Origin: Conchocele bisecta
Lineage: Eukaryota; Mollusca; Bivalvia; Lucinida; Thyasiridae
Assembly (NCBI GenBank): GCA_029237695.1
Contig: CM055265.1
Span: forward strand, 86,525,447-86,589,446
Length of the DNA stretch: 64,000 bases
Direction: 5' to 3'
Shown here: in pieces, positions 1-11,259 of the stretch
Layout: every line of letters starts with the position of its first letter
How positions within the stretch are numbered: position 1 is the stretch's first letter
Translations under genes and position numbers: made by a program
Notes under the pieces: model-generated
The model's database searches: none
Told to the model about the DNA's origin: nothing
Seen by the model: the letters and a program-made list of their open reading frames with translations, nothing else

Positions 1-314
1 GCTTTCACTGTAATTTAAGTCAAAGATAATGGATGTTCATGATTGCAAAACACCCACACATGTATTAACCCTTAGCATGCGGGAAACATAAATTGTCGAA
101 TGCTGTTATTTTATATTTTGTCTTCTTTCTCAATAAAAACATGTTTTGACAGCAGTCAACTTTTTACTTTATTTATGAAGAATATTGTAAAGTTTTTAAA
201 CGTATTTTATGAAATTAAGCAGATGTACGAAGGTACAAAATCACATGGCATGTCTCAATGATGGCGCATGTACTGTGTTCCATAGTAACTAAATTCTGCC
301 CATTTTCATTGCAG

Positions 315-417
315 TTGATCTACTCACTACAGTATTATAAGGGTGACGAGAGGATAAAAGAATTTATCTGGGATCTCGTCTGCCCCTCTAATGATGGAAG
401 TTTGAAAAACCATTCAG
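315..417 (+). CDS. CHD7: CHD7-type remodeler, window exon 1 (post-helicase block)
   Basis: Encodes residues 1-34 of the visible protein plus the first base of a Gly codon. The acceptor is cattttcattgcag and the donor is CAG|GTACAT. The peptide contains [15 protein letters not shown], close to the vertebrate CHD7 block that follows the helicase (HYRGDENIKSFIWDL). It ends KNHSG, which continues directly into exon 2 (LSAPVPRGRK) as in vertebrate CHD7, so no exon is missing between them. The first codon is taken as phase 0 because the summed exon length is then divisible by three. Confidence 0.93.
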
Positions 418-493
418 GTACATGTTGTCTCAAAGTTGCTTTTTCACTTTTGTTGTGTAATCTCAGAATGTTATTATAGTCCTGGTATTATAG

Positions 494-1093
494 CAGAGCT
501 GCCAACTGTTCCCATTTTTCCGTATTTGTTCCGGAAAATACATTATATATAAATACGGAAGTACGGACAACAATTAAAAAGTACGATTTTTAAAAAAAAT
601 CAGCGCGGGAATATCTGGAAGTAATAATTTTGTTTCACAATTCTGCCAATAAATCCTATTTTTTTATTTACCCGTAATCATACTCGCCTAGGCGCTTACC
701 ATTTCGATTCTTGCTGTGTAGTAATAGTAGTTTCAAGCGCTCAGTGATATTGATTTCTTCATCACGTACATTCATAAAATGTCCAAAGTGCGCTGCCAAC
801 GAATTTGGGTCTTTTTTATCGAAAGAAGTTAAGAGAACACAGATGTTCATCACTGATTACAGCGAGACATGGCCCCATTTGGTCCTGTCAAAGCGCGGTG
901 ATGAATTTGCGTCTTGCAGTGTAATTGTGATTTTTCGGTTGGTCATGGTGGCCGAGACAAGGCTCTAAAAAATTTACTTTATGCATATAAGTGAGTACCG
1001 ATTTGTGTTCGGAAAACATATGTGGTGTTCCTGAAAATAGCCCCTTTTTCTCTCCATGTTCCTCATGTGACCGACATGGGGTTGGCAGCTCTG
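494..1093. mobile_element. TIR element starting CAGAGCTGCCAAC, 600 bp, non-autonomous
   Basis: A 13-bp terminal inverted repeat CAGAGCTGCCAAC lies at 494-506, with its reverse complement ending at 1093. The element is flanked by the direct repeat TTATAG at 488-493 and 1094-1099. No intact ORF lies inside. CAG-starting termini are common in hAT elements, but the duplication seen is 6 bp, not the usual 8, so the superfamily is open. It sits in intron 1. Confidence 0.7.
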
Positions 1094-1104
1094 TTATAGG
1101 CCAG

Positions 1105-1160
1105 GCTTTAGATTACACAAGACTACCTGGCCACCAGGTAATCTTGTGTAATCTAAAGCT
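1105..1160. repeat. Near-perfect hairpin, 26-bp arms
   Basis: Arms starting GCTTTAGATTACACAAGA and ending in its complement TCTAAAGC are separated by only a few bases, with one mismatch. It is probably the remnant of a small foldback element. It lies just downstream of the 494-1093 TIR element. Confidence 0.6.
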
Positions 1161-1485
1161 TCCCTCCCGCCGGACCAGCTGAGAAAGAAGACGAGCACAC
1201 TCGGAATAGACAACACTCGTCCATACGGAGTAACCGATACAGGGGTCAAGTACACAGCCACTGCCACCCGTACTGCCATCGCAGTTCACAATTTCTACTA
1301 ATCTTGGGTGTGGTAAAGGACTAAATGTGGATTTTGGATATTAAGATTTCCAGCTGTCCGAGATTGGTACTTTAGCCTATATGCAACAAGCAAAATTCCT
1401 GATCACGCTGATGTCATAGTTGTAGCTATTGTCTGTGTTAGACCGAGTTGTAGATCTGAAATGCCATTTAATCATACAATCCAAT

Positions 1486-1721
1486 TGTGGCTATGACTGG
1501 AGAAATGGAATTTACGGGTTTTGCGACCAGTGCTGATCCAGATCAGCCTGTGCATCGCAGTCTGATCAGGAACTGCACTGTTCGCCATTCCATCAATGAA
1601 ACGCCCGTCATTGCTTTTAGCAAGGAATATATACTGTTATCCGGCTACAGGAGTGTTCTATTTGACCAGGAGGTACACTGGTCACAAACGCGATAAGCCC
1701 ATTTCTGCAGTCTCCGCCACA
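1486..1721. mobile_element. Foldback element, family E (TGTGGCTGTGACTGGAG), copy 1
   Basis: The left end resembles TGTGGCTGTGACTGGAGAAA and the right end is its inverted counterpart (TTTCTGCAGTCTCCGCCACA). The arms can pair over most of the length (GATCCAGATCAGCCTGTGCA against CTGATCAGGAACTGCAC). The same sequence recurs near 9.1, 11.9, 14.6, 27.7, 42.4 and 51.1 kb. It ends 31 bp before exon 2. Confidence 0.8.
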
Positions 1722-1752
1722 TGTAGTCACCATTAGTCGCGTGCAATGACAG

Positions 1753-1912
1753 GTCTGTCGGCGCCGGTGCCGCGCGGCCGGAAGGGCAAGAAAGCGAAGG
1801 TGGAGAGCTTCAATGCTGCCGAGGAGATCCAGAAGGCGGGCATGAAGCTCGACCCGGACATCATCCTCAACGATGGCGGCTACAAGAAACATTTACATCG
1901 ACACTCCAATAA
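1753..1912 (+). CDS. CHD7: CHD7-type remodeler, window exon 2 (AT-hook-like PRGRKGKK)
   Basis: Completes Gly35 and encodes up to residue 87. The acceptor is gtgcaatgacag and the donor is AA|GTAGGT. The peptide begins LSAPVPRGRKGKKAK, an AT-hook-like basic stretch also present at this place in vertebrate CHD7. It ends YKKHLHRHSNK, matching YKKHLKHQCNK. The two bases AA at the end join with G from exon 3 to make the Lys codon. GC content is far above the surrounding intron. Confidence 0.95.
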
Positions 1913-2519
1913 GTAGGTGTTATTATTTACCTACTTTCGTTTTCCATTGAAACACAATGCAACGCAAGACGTCAATATTTTTCCATATTGACGTCTCGTG
2001 AGTTCATATTGGTCAGTGCCTGAACTACTAGTGCAGGCGCCAGTGCGACCATTCTACATTCCCGTTCACATGCTCTGATAAATTTTGGCAACAATTATAA
2101 ATGTATTCTGTAAAGTCTAAACAACAAGAAAATCGATGTTGCCATTTTTTCTGATGACTTTCAATGACCTTGATCTTGTGCCAAAGGTCAAAGGTCAATT
2201 TCCGCAGTAAATCTTCAGTTTACATGCGATGGCGACATTGTGACGTTTAAAATGCTACATTCTGTTTCGTTTTTACTGTATCATCAGATACAGTTATGTC
2301 AACGTCCGATATATGTTATCGACAAGTTTTTATCTATTTTAGAAGCATTAACTACGGCTGTCGGTCGCCATTTTTGGGCGACCTCTATAAGCCGGTACCG
2401 GTACCAACCAGGACCGGTACCCCTGCAACGGTAATTGTAATACATGGCGAGCGCATTTATGGAGCGTGTAATTGATCAAATAGGATGGTCAAGTACCAAG
2501 CTAATGTCATTATTACGTA

Positions 2520-2830
2520 CAATTAGGTCATCCAAGATGGCCGCTGAAAGGTAAAATGATCATTCTTCAGTTACCAACTTCTATATGCTATATCTCGGGA
2601 ACAGCTTGGCGGATGTTGGTCAAATGTTACAGGATTATTTTTTGCTGAAGCCTTTTCAAATGTAAAAAAAAATGGCGGCGCCACGCAATCCAAGATGGCC
2701 GCCATCCCAAAAGACGATCTGAACGAAACTACAAAATTGATCGACCACTGATGCTCTTTCAGATTTGTTGAAATGTTGACCCGTGGTTCACGTAAAGGTA
2801 ATTATTTTATTACCAACTTCAACTTGCTTT
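2520..2830 (+). repeat. Left flank of decayed nuclease-like element: CAAGATGGCCGCC motifs
   Basis: Copies of TCCAAGATGGCCGC occur at about 2530 and 2690 on this strand. Their reverse complements (GCGGCCATCTTG) appear at about 6071, 6225-6245 and 6372-6395, on the far side of the decayed gene. This arrangement suggests long, degenerate inverted termini. Similar words occur in family L elements at 53-56 kb, so simple sharing of a common motif is an alternative. Confidence 0.4.
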
Positions 2831-5800
2831 GGTTGGGAGCAATGTGAAGGGTAAACATGACGATTGGATTCATGAATCGTTTACGATTCCCTATTTTGCA
2901 CCTGGTCTGGCCAGAGAGCGTTCCCTGAAGTCTTCAACTGTTACCGATCTGGTCCCTTGCTATGCACCTAGTGTGCAAACTAGCAACAAATCTACATTTC
3001 AAAGTTTCATGCCTGGCTCTGGTAAAAGTACCATCAAGCCTTACAACACCACATGACACAGTCTGATTACATGCACGTATTATTATGCGCACAAGCGAGG
3101 TTTGTGAGTCCGAATACATGGATAACATCTCCAACGAGCGAGCTGACGAAGATCTACCGAAAGCAGTCGAAGATGAAATGCATCTCACAGCAAAACTAGC
3201 AAATCTGAAAAGTACAATATCCCAACATGGATAGCCTACAATTCTTCTCTAGCATCAACAAAACCGTTGACTGAAGTTGCTGCTCTGCCTTTGGTAGCAG
3301 CACCTGCTCACGAATAGCAAACCCTGACAGTTTTGAAACATGCACAGCACATCAATGGCGTAGTCACTGGTGCTGACCGGAAGACAGTACTCACTGAGGA
3401 TGTGGCTTTGTATAAGTGCGCCAAGAAGTTGGACATGGGCCGAGATGATTGCTTGGGTAAATGGATGCTCAGACTCGATGAAATGCATACGGTAATGGCA
3501 ACCCTCTGAGCAGTTGGCAGCTATGTTGAGGACTGCGGTTTGTATGAAGCACCGACTGAGGCAGACATATATGGTCCAGCCACAACATGTCAAATCTTTG
3601 AAGCTAGACACATGAAAAGCGCGCTCGAAGCTAATATTACTAGTCGATGATCTTTATCTTGATGTATTCTTCAAGGAAAATCCTGACCTGATGTGCACAG
3701 CAGATTGACAAAAGTTGTGCAGACGTCCGTCGTGACAAAATGAACAACGAGTCTTGTTAGAGATGCCGATATCTTCCTGAGATGAGAGCTCTCGAAACGA
3801 CTGACGCAGATATATCAGGAGTTCGCTGCTGGAAACTTTTCATCGAACAAGAACAACATACCAGTTTGTGCCATTGGTGTTGATCACGCGCTTGAACACA
3901 TCAATCGCACCATGAAATTAGCTGGAGATCTTGTTGATATTACTCCCAACCCCATTGCACGCGAGCAATTCTTCTTGGTTGCATCAGAGCTTGGTAGACT
4001 GGCCGAAGAAGCACAGCAGATGGCTGGGCTAGAATCAATAAAAATAGTACAACACCATGACCTCAAATAGGTTGTCTGGAAGGGACAAGAACATAACATA
4101 GCTATGCTGAAGATTGTTTTCGTAGAGCCAAACAATCCATTTACTAGCGAGACCAAAGACCTTGTGAATGTCATTTCGAAAATAAAGATTTATGCAATCG
4201 CGATGAGATATGCCAAACAATGTACACATCATCTGGTGATGAAAGAATCATCCAAGATAGATCACACAGCTGGAACAGGAAAAAGGTCCAATTTAAGATG
4301 TGGAAGAGTGCAGTGCCAGAAAGACAACAAAGCAGAAGTTGGCTGGCCAAGTTGTCGAGATGAAAGATGATCAAACTGTTTCGCTGATTGTTGCTCAATC
4401 AAGGCCACAAATCGATTTGAAAGAAACCATCGGACATCATGAGTTCACCTCAGTCCCACGTGTCTTGTTCGGAATGACTGGAGAACTACTACGGCGTACA
4501 TACAAGAGCAGATTGATGGAAGTATTGGAAGGCACATGCGATCGAACCTTGTGAATCATCGTACGAAACGGAAGCTTCAATTGCACCTGAATCGTGTGAC
4601 TCATCACACAAAACGGAAGCCGATCAAGCCCCAGTTCCGTCCAAGAATGTTTACTTACTGTTATAGGCGGAATGGCTGTAGTTCAGTCAATGGGAAAACC
4701 AGAGTGGGTCAATACTTGTGCGGATTGGTCTGACCACGTTATTACTATATTGAAGCACCACAAAGGTAACGGTTTAGACGAGATACACCTGGTTTTCGAT
4801 AGATATGACAGTTCCCTGAAAGAAGTCGCACGCGAGAGACGACATAATAACAAGCCAGGGATTGTCTCGCGTTACAGATACCACACCTCTTGAAAAGGTC
4901 ACAGCAAATCAGTTCCTATCGGACATTAGAACAAAAGCTGAGCTCACTGTTTACCCGGCTCAGAAATCGTTGCAACATTTTGAAAACAGTGAAAAGACAT
5001 TCGTTGTCACTTCAAGAAAAGATGATTTTTCAAACGGTATAAATGTACAGCACCTGCGTAGCTCACAAGAAGAGGCTGATACAAAGATCATTTTGCATAG
5101 CATAGATGCCGTTCAACGAGGAGCTACCGAGATTCACATTCAATCACCAGACATCGATGTCCTAGCGCTTGCCATTCGTCGGTACAGCCAACTTTGTGAG
5201 GGCACGTACTTTGTCACAGGAGTTGGGAACAAGAGCCGTTTGCCCCGATTGTTCGTGCTCTTGTGGTCCTGAGGACCGAAGCATTGTCGGGCTGTCATGT
5301 GTTCAGCGGAGCTGACCAGACTGGAAGGTGTGCCGGAAAGGGCAAACTCAGTTGTTGGAAAACACTAACTAAGTGTTCCGCTGAAGTAGCATCTGCATTT
5401 CTTAATTTGATTTCTTCCAGGAGTCTGACATCTATCGAGACATTTGCATACCAGCTCTACGATCCCGGAGCCAGTATTACTAATGTTGGTGAATCGAGAT
5501 GGAAACTCCTCACAAAGAAACAGTTAGAGGGTCAAAAATTGCCCCCTATCCTAGGAGCACTGGAGCAGGCAATTTCAAGAGCACATTACCAGGCAATTGT
5601 GTGGTATCAGGATGATGTTCCAAACCCAGATTTACCACCACCAACTGAATATGGCTGGAAAACGGACAATGACGGTTCTTCTTTACTACCGATTCCAACA
5701 ATGGAACCCCCGGCCACGACAGTGCTATCCCATCTGATGAAGTGTGGTTGTAAGAAAACGAAATGCCAACCCCACTGCTCCTGCAGGTCACATAATATGA

Positions 5801-5960
5801 ATTGTCTGAAATATGTCCGTGTGGAGCAGATGACGAATTGTGCAGCAATGTAAGTCATTATATTGTGGGATTCGGTGACGATGAGGAGGCGGACTATGTT
5901 CTTTCACTGATGCGAACCATAGCAAATAAGTACAAATAAGTGCCAGTTGATCATATACAA
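2830..5960 (+). pseudogene. Decayed transposon-like gene with FEN/XPG-like (PIN) motifs and CXC end
   Basis: A long coding relic in intron 2. Successive frames read MGRDDCLGKWMLRLDEMHT and ADIYGPATT near 3430-3600, NPFTSETKDLVNV near 4130, MAVVQSMGKPEWVNTCADW near 4672, EEADTKIILH at 5069-5098, SPDIDVLALAIRRY from 5144, SGADQTG at 5305-5325, and KCGCKKTKCQPHCSCRSH near 5740. Order and spacing of EEAD, PDID and GADQT match the acidic catalytic motifs of FEN1/XPG-type PIN nucleases (EAEA, EDMD, GCDYT), and the Cys-rich end resembles a CXC (tesmin/TSO1-like) domain. I associate this layout with multicopy uncharacterised proteins of invertebrate genomes. It is broken: in-frame stops at about 3507 and 4069, and frame changes near 4870, 5240 and 5810. 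Its function is unknown. Confidence 0.75.
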
Positions 5961-6059
5961 CAGTCACTAACAACAATCAACAAGGGTGATAAAGTGTACG
6001 GATAGAAGATATCATCATTCGATGACAATTAGCTTAAACGTTAGTATTTTATTACTCGA

Positions 6060-6400
6060 TGCTCTATTTGGCGGCCATCTTGTATTACACGTTCATTGAT
6101 ATGGTGTCGCTCAGTACTTATTTCTTAAATAATGTTCACTGATGATGAACTTCTTAGAGCAAATAAAGCAAACATCATTATGATAATCATTATAGTTAAA
6201 TCATTGCTTTTCAGTTATAAGTGGCCATCTTGGCGGCCATCTTGAATTACCTAACCCGGCTAATTTTTAAACTTGAAATATACAATGGATTTTACGAACT
6301 CCACCCCAGTCGTTTTGTTTATGTTACTCAATAGTAATTAGTGTCGACGATATATATTTCTGTTAATTGTTGTCGGCCATCTTGGCGGCCATCTTGAATA
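6060..6400 (-). repeat. Right flank of decayed element: inverted GCGGCCATCTTG motifs
   Basis: GGCGGCCATCTTG occurs at about 6070, 6232 and 6379, in the opposite orientation to the TCCAAGATGGCCGC copies at 2530 and 2690. It is taken with the left flank as possible inverted ends of the 2520-6400 element. Confidence 0.4.
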
Positions 6401-7029
6401 ACACGGTTTCTGTGGGATCACGTTTTTCTGACATCACACCACTACAGCAACATAGGTCACATGAAGATTTTCTGAGAGATTCAGTTTTCCAGCTTGGCTT
6501 CATGTGGAACATAATGCGACTGCGCATTTTCTCTGTTTTTGACGCAATACGGGGTATGTTCCAAAAATGTGAAAAAAATATGTTAAAAATTGTCAGAAAA
6601 AATGGCAACATCGATTTTTTACATGCTAATACATTACAAAAGACAGCCCAAATAGTTGCCAAAATTTATCATTGCATGTCCACGGGAATACGTAGGCGCC
6701 CTGACTATACGCTTCACCTCACAAAATAGTTCCTTCTATATCATCACTAATTTGTTTATTTTATCTATATTTTGTATATCTTTTGAAATGCATATAAATT
6801 GCGAATTATATACATATATAATAAAAAAGTTATTTGATTTGTATGTGGCTATATGCCACTCGTTCCGCCATGCAACGATATTGCGCTCCTAAATTCGAGC
6901 AATATCGCACACTGCAGAACTCGTGCATATATTCACACACAAATCAAATAACCTACAATTGCAGACTAGGGGCCTATTTCACTAAACTTCGCTGTTTCTA
7001 GGACTTTAAGCCCTTTTGCTTTCATGTGT

Positions 7030-7636
7030 TTTTATTATGTATTCATCTTGTACGGGCGGGCGGGTTTGTGGGGCGGTGGCGGTGGGTGGTGGGCGTGCGG
7101 GCACAGCTTGTCCACTAGAGTTTTACTGGACGGATTTTAACCAAATTCGGTATACATGTTTATCAATGCAAGACGAAGAACCCTATTTATTTTCAAAAAT
7201 TTCCGATGACTTATCTCCCCTTGGCGGCCATTTTTATTTTTCGCACTCTGTATCCTTGTCCACGTAATAACTCAAGTTTTACTTCACCGATCGTAACCAA
7301 ATTATGTATACATGTTTATCATGGCGAGACGAAGAAGCCTATTAATTTTCAAACATTTCCGATTACTTATCGATCCTTGGCAGCCATTTTTAATTTTCGC
7401 ACTCTGTATCCTTGTCCACACAATAACTCAAGTTCTACTTCATCGATCGTAAACAAATTTGGTATACATGTTTATCACGGAAAGACGAAGAAGCCTATTT
7501 AGTTTGACAGATCGTGACCAAATTCAATATACATGTTTATCACGGCAAGAATCCTATTAATTGTCAGTGAGTTATCTCCCCTTGTTAACTGGCCTTTCCT
7601 CAACGGGCGTATATTGTGACCTTTGGCACTCTTGTT
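7030..7636 (+). mobile_element. Satellite-bearing element family G, copy 1 (5' truncated)
   Basis: A core of about 120-bp tandem units (CACTCTGTATCCTTGTCCAC recurs) ends with ACGGGCGTATATTGTGAC, a short hairpin (GTG...CAC) and CTCTTGTT. This is the same 3' end as the complete copy at 25099-25858. The 5' hairpin is missing. Several small ORFs here are by-products of the repeat. Confidence 0.7.
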
Positions 7637-7744
7637 AAATATATATCAAGTTTATCGGACACTGGTTGAAAATGGTAGGAATTCCTACGCGTCGCCTAAT
7701 CTTGCCTGGTAGGTAAACTTGATATAAACATATAAACATGGCCT

Positions 7745-8057
7745 GTAGCCGATTTCACCAACATTTCAAAGTTTACTTATCTTGCTAAGTACACTTTGAG
7801 GGAGACATTTTCAATTTAAGGATAAATTTATTTATTTTTATTCTGAATTTATTACATTATCACAGCCATTTCATTTTGGAAATGGCTGTGATAATGTAAT
7901 AAATTCAGTATAATAATTCTGCATACTTTTAATCATCAAATATATGCAGACGTTAGTTCTATATGAAATAATACATTTCAGGGAAAATAAATGATTACTC
8001 CCTCAAAGTATACTTCTCTAGATAAGTACGCTTAGCAATTTTGGTGAAATCGGCTAC
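7745..8057. mobile_element. Foldback element, family A (GTAGCC...GGCTAC), copy 1
   Basis: A near-complete palindrome of about 310 bp. Outer ends are GTAGCCGATTTCACCAAC and its complement GTTGGTGAAATCGGCTAC in near-exact form. AAGTATACTT-type words and 'CTCCCTCAAAG' lie inside, and the centre is TATCACAGCCA...TGGCTGTGATA. It lies 59 bp before the exon 3 acceptor. Other copies are at 20296, 36165/41498 (split), 43138, 44953 and 50394. Confidence 0.8.
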
Positions 8058-8116
8058 TGGTATTCTATGTGTATAAATCCTAGCCACAGTGTTCACATGT
8101 ATCCACTATATTGCAG

Positions 8117-8206
8117 GGTGTTGTTGCGGGTTAGGACGCTGTACTATGTGAAACAGGAGGTGATCGGGGATCTCACAGAGCAGGTGGCTCGCGGAGTGAA
8201 CGTCCG
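8117..8206 (+). CDS. CHD7: CHD7-type remodeler, window exon 3
   Basis: Starts with the third base of Lys88 and encodes VLLRVRTLYYVKQEVIGD, which matches vertebrate VLLRVRMLYYLRQEVIGD almost residue for residue. The acceptor is ctatattgcag and the donor is CCG|GTAAGT after CG of an Arg codon. The second half (LTEQVARGVNVR) is less conserved. Confidence 0.96.
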
Positions 8207-8332
8207 GTAAGTGATCATCTGTACCGTATTTGATCGCAAAGTAACATGTAAATCAATCATGCAGTTATTCCTCTACAATGGTGTTGGCTCGTCACTTCAC
8301 TGTTGAAGCATTGCATCATGTTAGAAATTAAA

Positions 8333-8520
8333 TGAGACGGGCCATGTGAATTTGTACCTAAGAAGAACTGCAATATCTTGTGTAAAATATTTAAACACTT
8401 TTCTGTGAATGAAAATTTCGTCAACTTTTGACGTCATTTGCAAAAAATTGCACAGTTTCTGTAAATAGTTTTCATGAAAAATCGCACATCTTCTTAGGTA
8501 CAAAATCACTAGGCCTGTCA
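8333..8520. mobile_element. Foldback element, family F (CATGTGATTTTGTACC), copy 1
   Basis: Inverted ends GCCATGTGAATTTGTACCTA and TAGGTACAAAATCACTAGGC flank pairing arms that include CGTCAACTTTTGACGTCA. Other copies are at 14756-14983 and 29597-29798, with half copies at 159-262 and 42630-42733. Confidence 0.7.
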
Positions 8521-8612
8521 CATACCGATGGTCTAGTAACATAAGGTTGTAACTGCTATGCTAAAGCATAGCACTTACGACCTTATGTCACTAGACCATC
8601 GATATGTGACCG
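8519..8612. repeat. Hairpin with arms of about 45 bp
   Basis: TCACATACCGATGGTCTAGT pairs with ACTAGACCATCGATATGTGA around the centre GCTATGCTAAAGCATAGC. A half copy (AGCATAAGGTCGTAAGTGCT) is present near 39477. Probably another small foldback family. Confidence 0.65.
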
Positions 8613-8796
8613 ACCCATAGCAAATGGTTTTACATTTCAGAACCAACATTGTGAATATTGAGCCATATTAATTCTATTTTTGTGTTGCCTATTGTTGGTA
8701 TCTGCATGCAGTTTGTTCAGATGTCCAGATGAATGGTATACTCCTGACTCTGGTTTTCAATTTTCGGAATGAATCACTACATGTATTTGTATGTAG

Positions 8797-9144
8797 TCGT
8801 AATCTAGTCAAAACGCTCGCAAAGACAATTCAATTATTGTAAATAATGAGTTTAATACAATTGACGAGTTCCCAATATTTCTAATGAATCTGTGTATAAG
8901 CTTGTAACACATCAATTGTGGCTGGAGAAATTGGGCTTATGGGTTATGTGACCAGCCTGTGCATCCGCACACTGCTCGTAATCTAGTCAAAACGCTCGCA
9001 AAGACAATTCAATTATTGTAAATAATGAGTTTAATACAATTGACGAGTTCCCAATATTTCTAATGAATCTGTGTATAAGCTTGTAACACATCAATTGTGG
9101 CTGGAGAAATTGGGCTTATGGGTTATGTGACCAGCCTGTGCATC
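8797..9144. repeat. Recent tandem duplication, two copies of about 168 bp (period 179)
   Basis: The stretch from TCGTAATCTAGTCAAAACGC to ACCAGCCTGTGCATC occurs at 8797-8965 and again at 8976-9144 with almost no differences, so the duplication is young or is an assembly artefact. It includes the left end of a family E element. Confidence 0.85.
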
Positions 9145-9284
9145 TCCACTGTTCACCATTCCGTCATTGAAACACTTGTCATGCTTCTATCAAGCAATAT
9201 AGATTGTTATCAGGCTATGGAGGTTTGCGATTTGATCAGGAGATACATTGGTATGTATCTCCTGATCAAATAGCCCCATTGTGC
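9094..9284. mobile_element. Foldback element, family E, copy 2 (3' truncated)
   Basis: GTGGCTGGAGAAATTGGGCT at the left is followed by CATTCCGTCATTGAAACAC, the AAGCAATATAGATTGTTATC core and GATCAGGAGATACATTGGT. The right end stops after CTGATCAAATAGCCCCATT. Its left part is duplicated by the 179-bp tandem repeat. Confidence 0.65.
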
Positions 9285-10071
9285 AAGTCGCGTTGAATGA
9301 GCGGTGTGTTGACGTGGATGTTTGTGTGTGTAGGGATATCTGAGTTTCAATGGGCCGTTACGTTTCTGTTTGTTTGAACCATTAGGCCAGAGTTTTTTTT
9401 TATTTGTTTCTCAGATTTTTCCAACAAATATGTCCAGAGGAGGAGAAAAAAAAACTAAAAAATAAACTGATGCAATATTAAACAAAGATATAAACCAACT
9501 AAAAATCTCCATAAATGTGAACAGAACAGTAATGTATTATTACTCATATACAAACTCCATCAGACTAGAAGTCACTCAGATATAATATTATACAAACTCC
9601 ATCCGACTAGAAAGTCACTCAGATATACAACCTATTCGGCTGGAATATCACTATGAATATATACGAGACCTTCCATGAGATTTTGAGACTAATCCCATCT
9701 GCAATTTTTCACGAAAGTGCTTCAGAAAAACGTACATATTTAGGAAATGACATCAATACATTGCTTTGTTATGTTTACATGTGAACTGAAGCTATGGTAT
9801 CTTACTAAATCATCTTCAGAAAAAAAATAAAAATGGAGAAACGAAAAATAAAAAAACTCCCGCCTTATCACTGTAAGTTGGTGACACGGCCTTGTGTCGG
9901 TATTGCCGTTGCTGTGTGTGTGTCGGGATATCAACATCGAATTATGAGTTTGTTTAATAAGCTCTATGTTGACGAAGATCTTCTTTGTGCATGTGTAGAG
10001 AGAGATCCGAGTTTAAATGGGCCGTATGTTACTGCTATATTGAATCTCAATGTTGACGTTGTTGTGTGCAG

Positions 10072-10172
10072 GGAGATCGACATTGTGACGCCGGCTGTGG
10101 AGGGGGAGGCCCCGACCTACTGGTGGGACGAAGATGCCGACAAGTCGCTCCTCATCGGGGTGTACAAGCACG
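10072..10172 (+). CDS. CHD7: CHD7-type remodeler, window exon 4 (first WW...KHG motif)
   Basis: Encodes [19 protein letters not shown] then [16 protein letters not shown], matching vertebrate [18 protein letters not shown]. This is the first of two related motifs (see exon 9/10). The acceptor is ttgtgtgcag and the donor is G|GTATGT. The first base completes Arg from exon 3 and the last is the first base of the Gly in KHG. Confidence 0.96.
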
Positions 10173-10474
10173 GTATGTAACGGTAACAAATAATAGAGGT
10201 TGTAAATAACAGTTAACGAAAAATAGCAATAACAGTTAGAAACTGGGCCAATAACAGTTAACAGTAAAAAAAAAATCAAAATAATTGTTAAAAAAAATGA
10301 AAAAATAAAAAATAAATAATCTTTTTATCCCATGCCCCTCCCTCACCTCAGTTATTCATAATTCATAAATACTAAAAGAAATGTAAGTCACTCCTATAGT
10401 AAACCCTGCCTTGTAACGCCCCGTTCCAATCATACCGTTCGTCAACCAATGTGTGTATTGGTGGCTCTATGCAG

Positions 10475-10586
10475 GTTACGAGCGGTACAACCGTATGCGG
10501 CAGGACCCAGCCCTGGTGTTCCTCGCGCGGTGTGGACCCCCAGACGAGGCTGCCCTCGCCACCGAACTCAAGGACGACGAAGACAA
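10475..10586 (+). CDS. CHD7: CHD7-type remodeler, window exon 5
   Basis: Continues the KHG motif as [20 protein letters not shown], matching vertebrate YEKYNTMRADPALCFLEKAG. It then becomes charged (ELKDDEDK). The acceptor is gctctatgcag and the donor is AA|GTAGGT, the same unusual donor as exon 2. The last two bases join with C from exon 6 to give Asn. Confidence 0.95.
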
Positions 10587-11259
10587 GTAGGTTCTATTGT
10601 CCTCTCACCATGATTGGTATTGTAGTGTTTGTCTTTCCTTTCCATCCAGCCAGCCATTTGTGCATTCGTTCCCCTGCCCTGCTGTATATGACCTTGTTGA
10701 GCTGTTGAAATGGCATGAAACCTCAATCAGTCAATCAAGCTTCTGCCCTGCCAGTCCGGTGCATTTTGGGTACCTAGTATCTCTGCAATGGTAACTCTTG
10801 ATTTAAAACTTGATTCAGAGGATTGAAGGGTGTACATATCATAACAATCAGTCATTCCATCAATGAAACACCCGTCATCCTTCTAACCAGCAAAATACGC
10901 ATCAAACGCGTATTGTTAAGCTGCATTTGGTGGTCTCTGTACTTTGGCTCAAACTTCTGTCGTTTTGCGAAGAATCGATTTCCGTGTCTACCGACATGTA
11001 GTCATGAAGACGCGTTTGCTGCGCCATATTTCATCAAAATCCGTTTGATATTAAAGAAAATATCAAATAATACTTACTTTGGAGTGGGTAAGATTTCAAC
11101 ACTTTCAGCCATAGTTGTTGTTATAACCACGTAATCATGCACCTTGAAATAGATTGTAAAAAGGTTACAGGTATGCACTATTTGATTAGAATTCACGCTG
11201 GACACAAATCCCCATAAGCCCCATTTCTTCACACCCGCATTTAATCGATCAATCTACAG

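Noticed and set aside
2829..5853. Working nuclease gene in intron 2
   Set aside because: Frames are broken by stops and frameshifts in conserved blocks, with no convincing introns at the breaks, so it is called a pseudogene.
10072..10180. Longer frame through 9833-10180 as one exon
   Set aside because: The frame before 10072 is intron sequence that is open by chance. The conserved REIDIV start and AG acceptor place the exon start at 10072.
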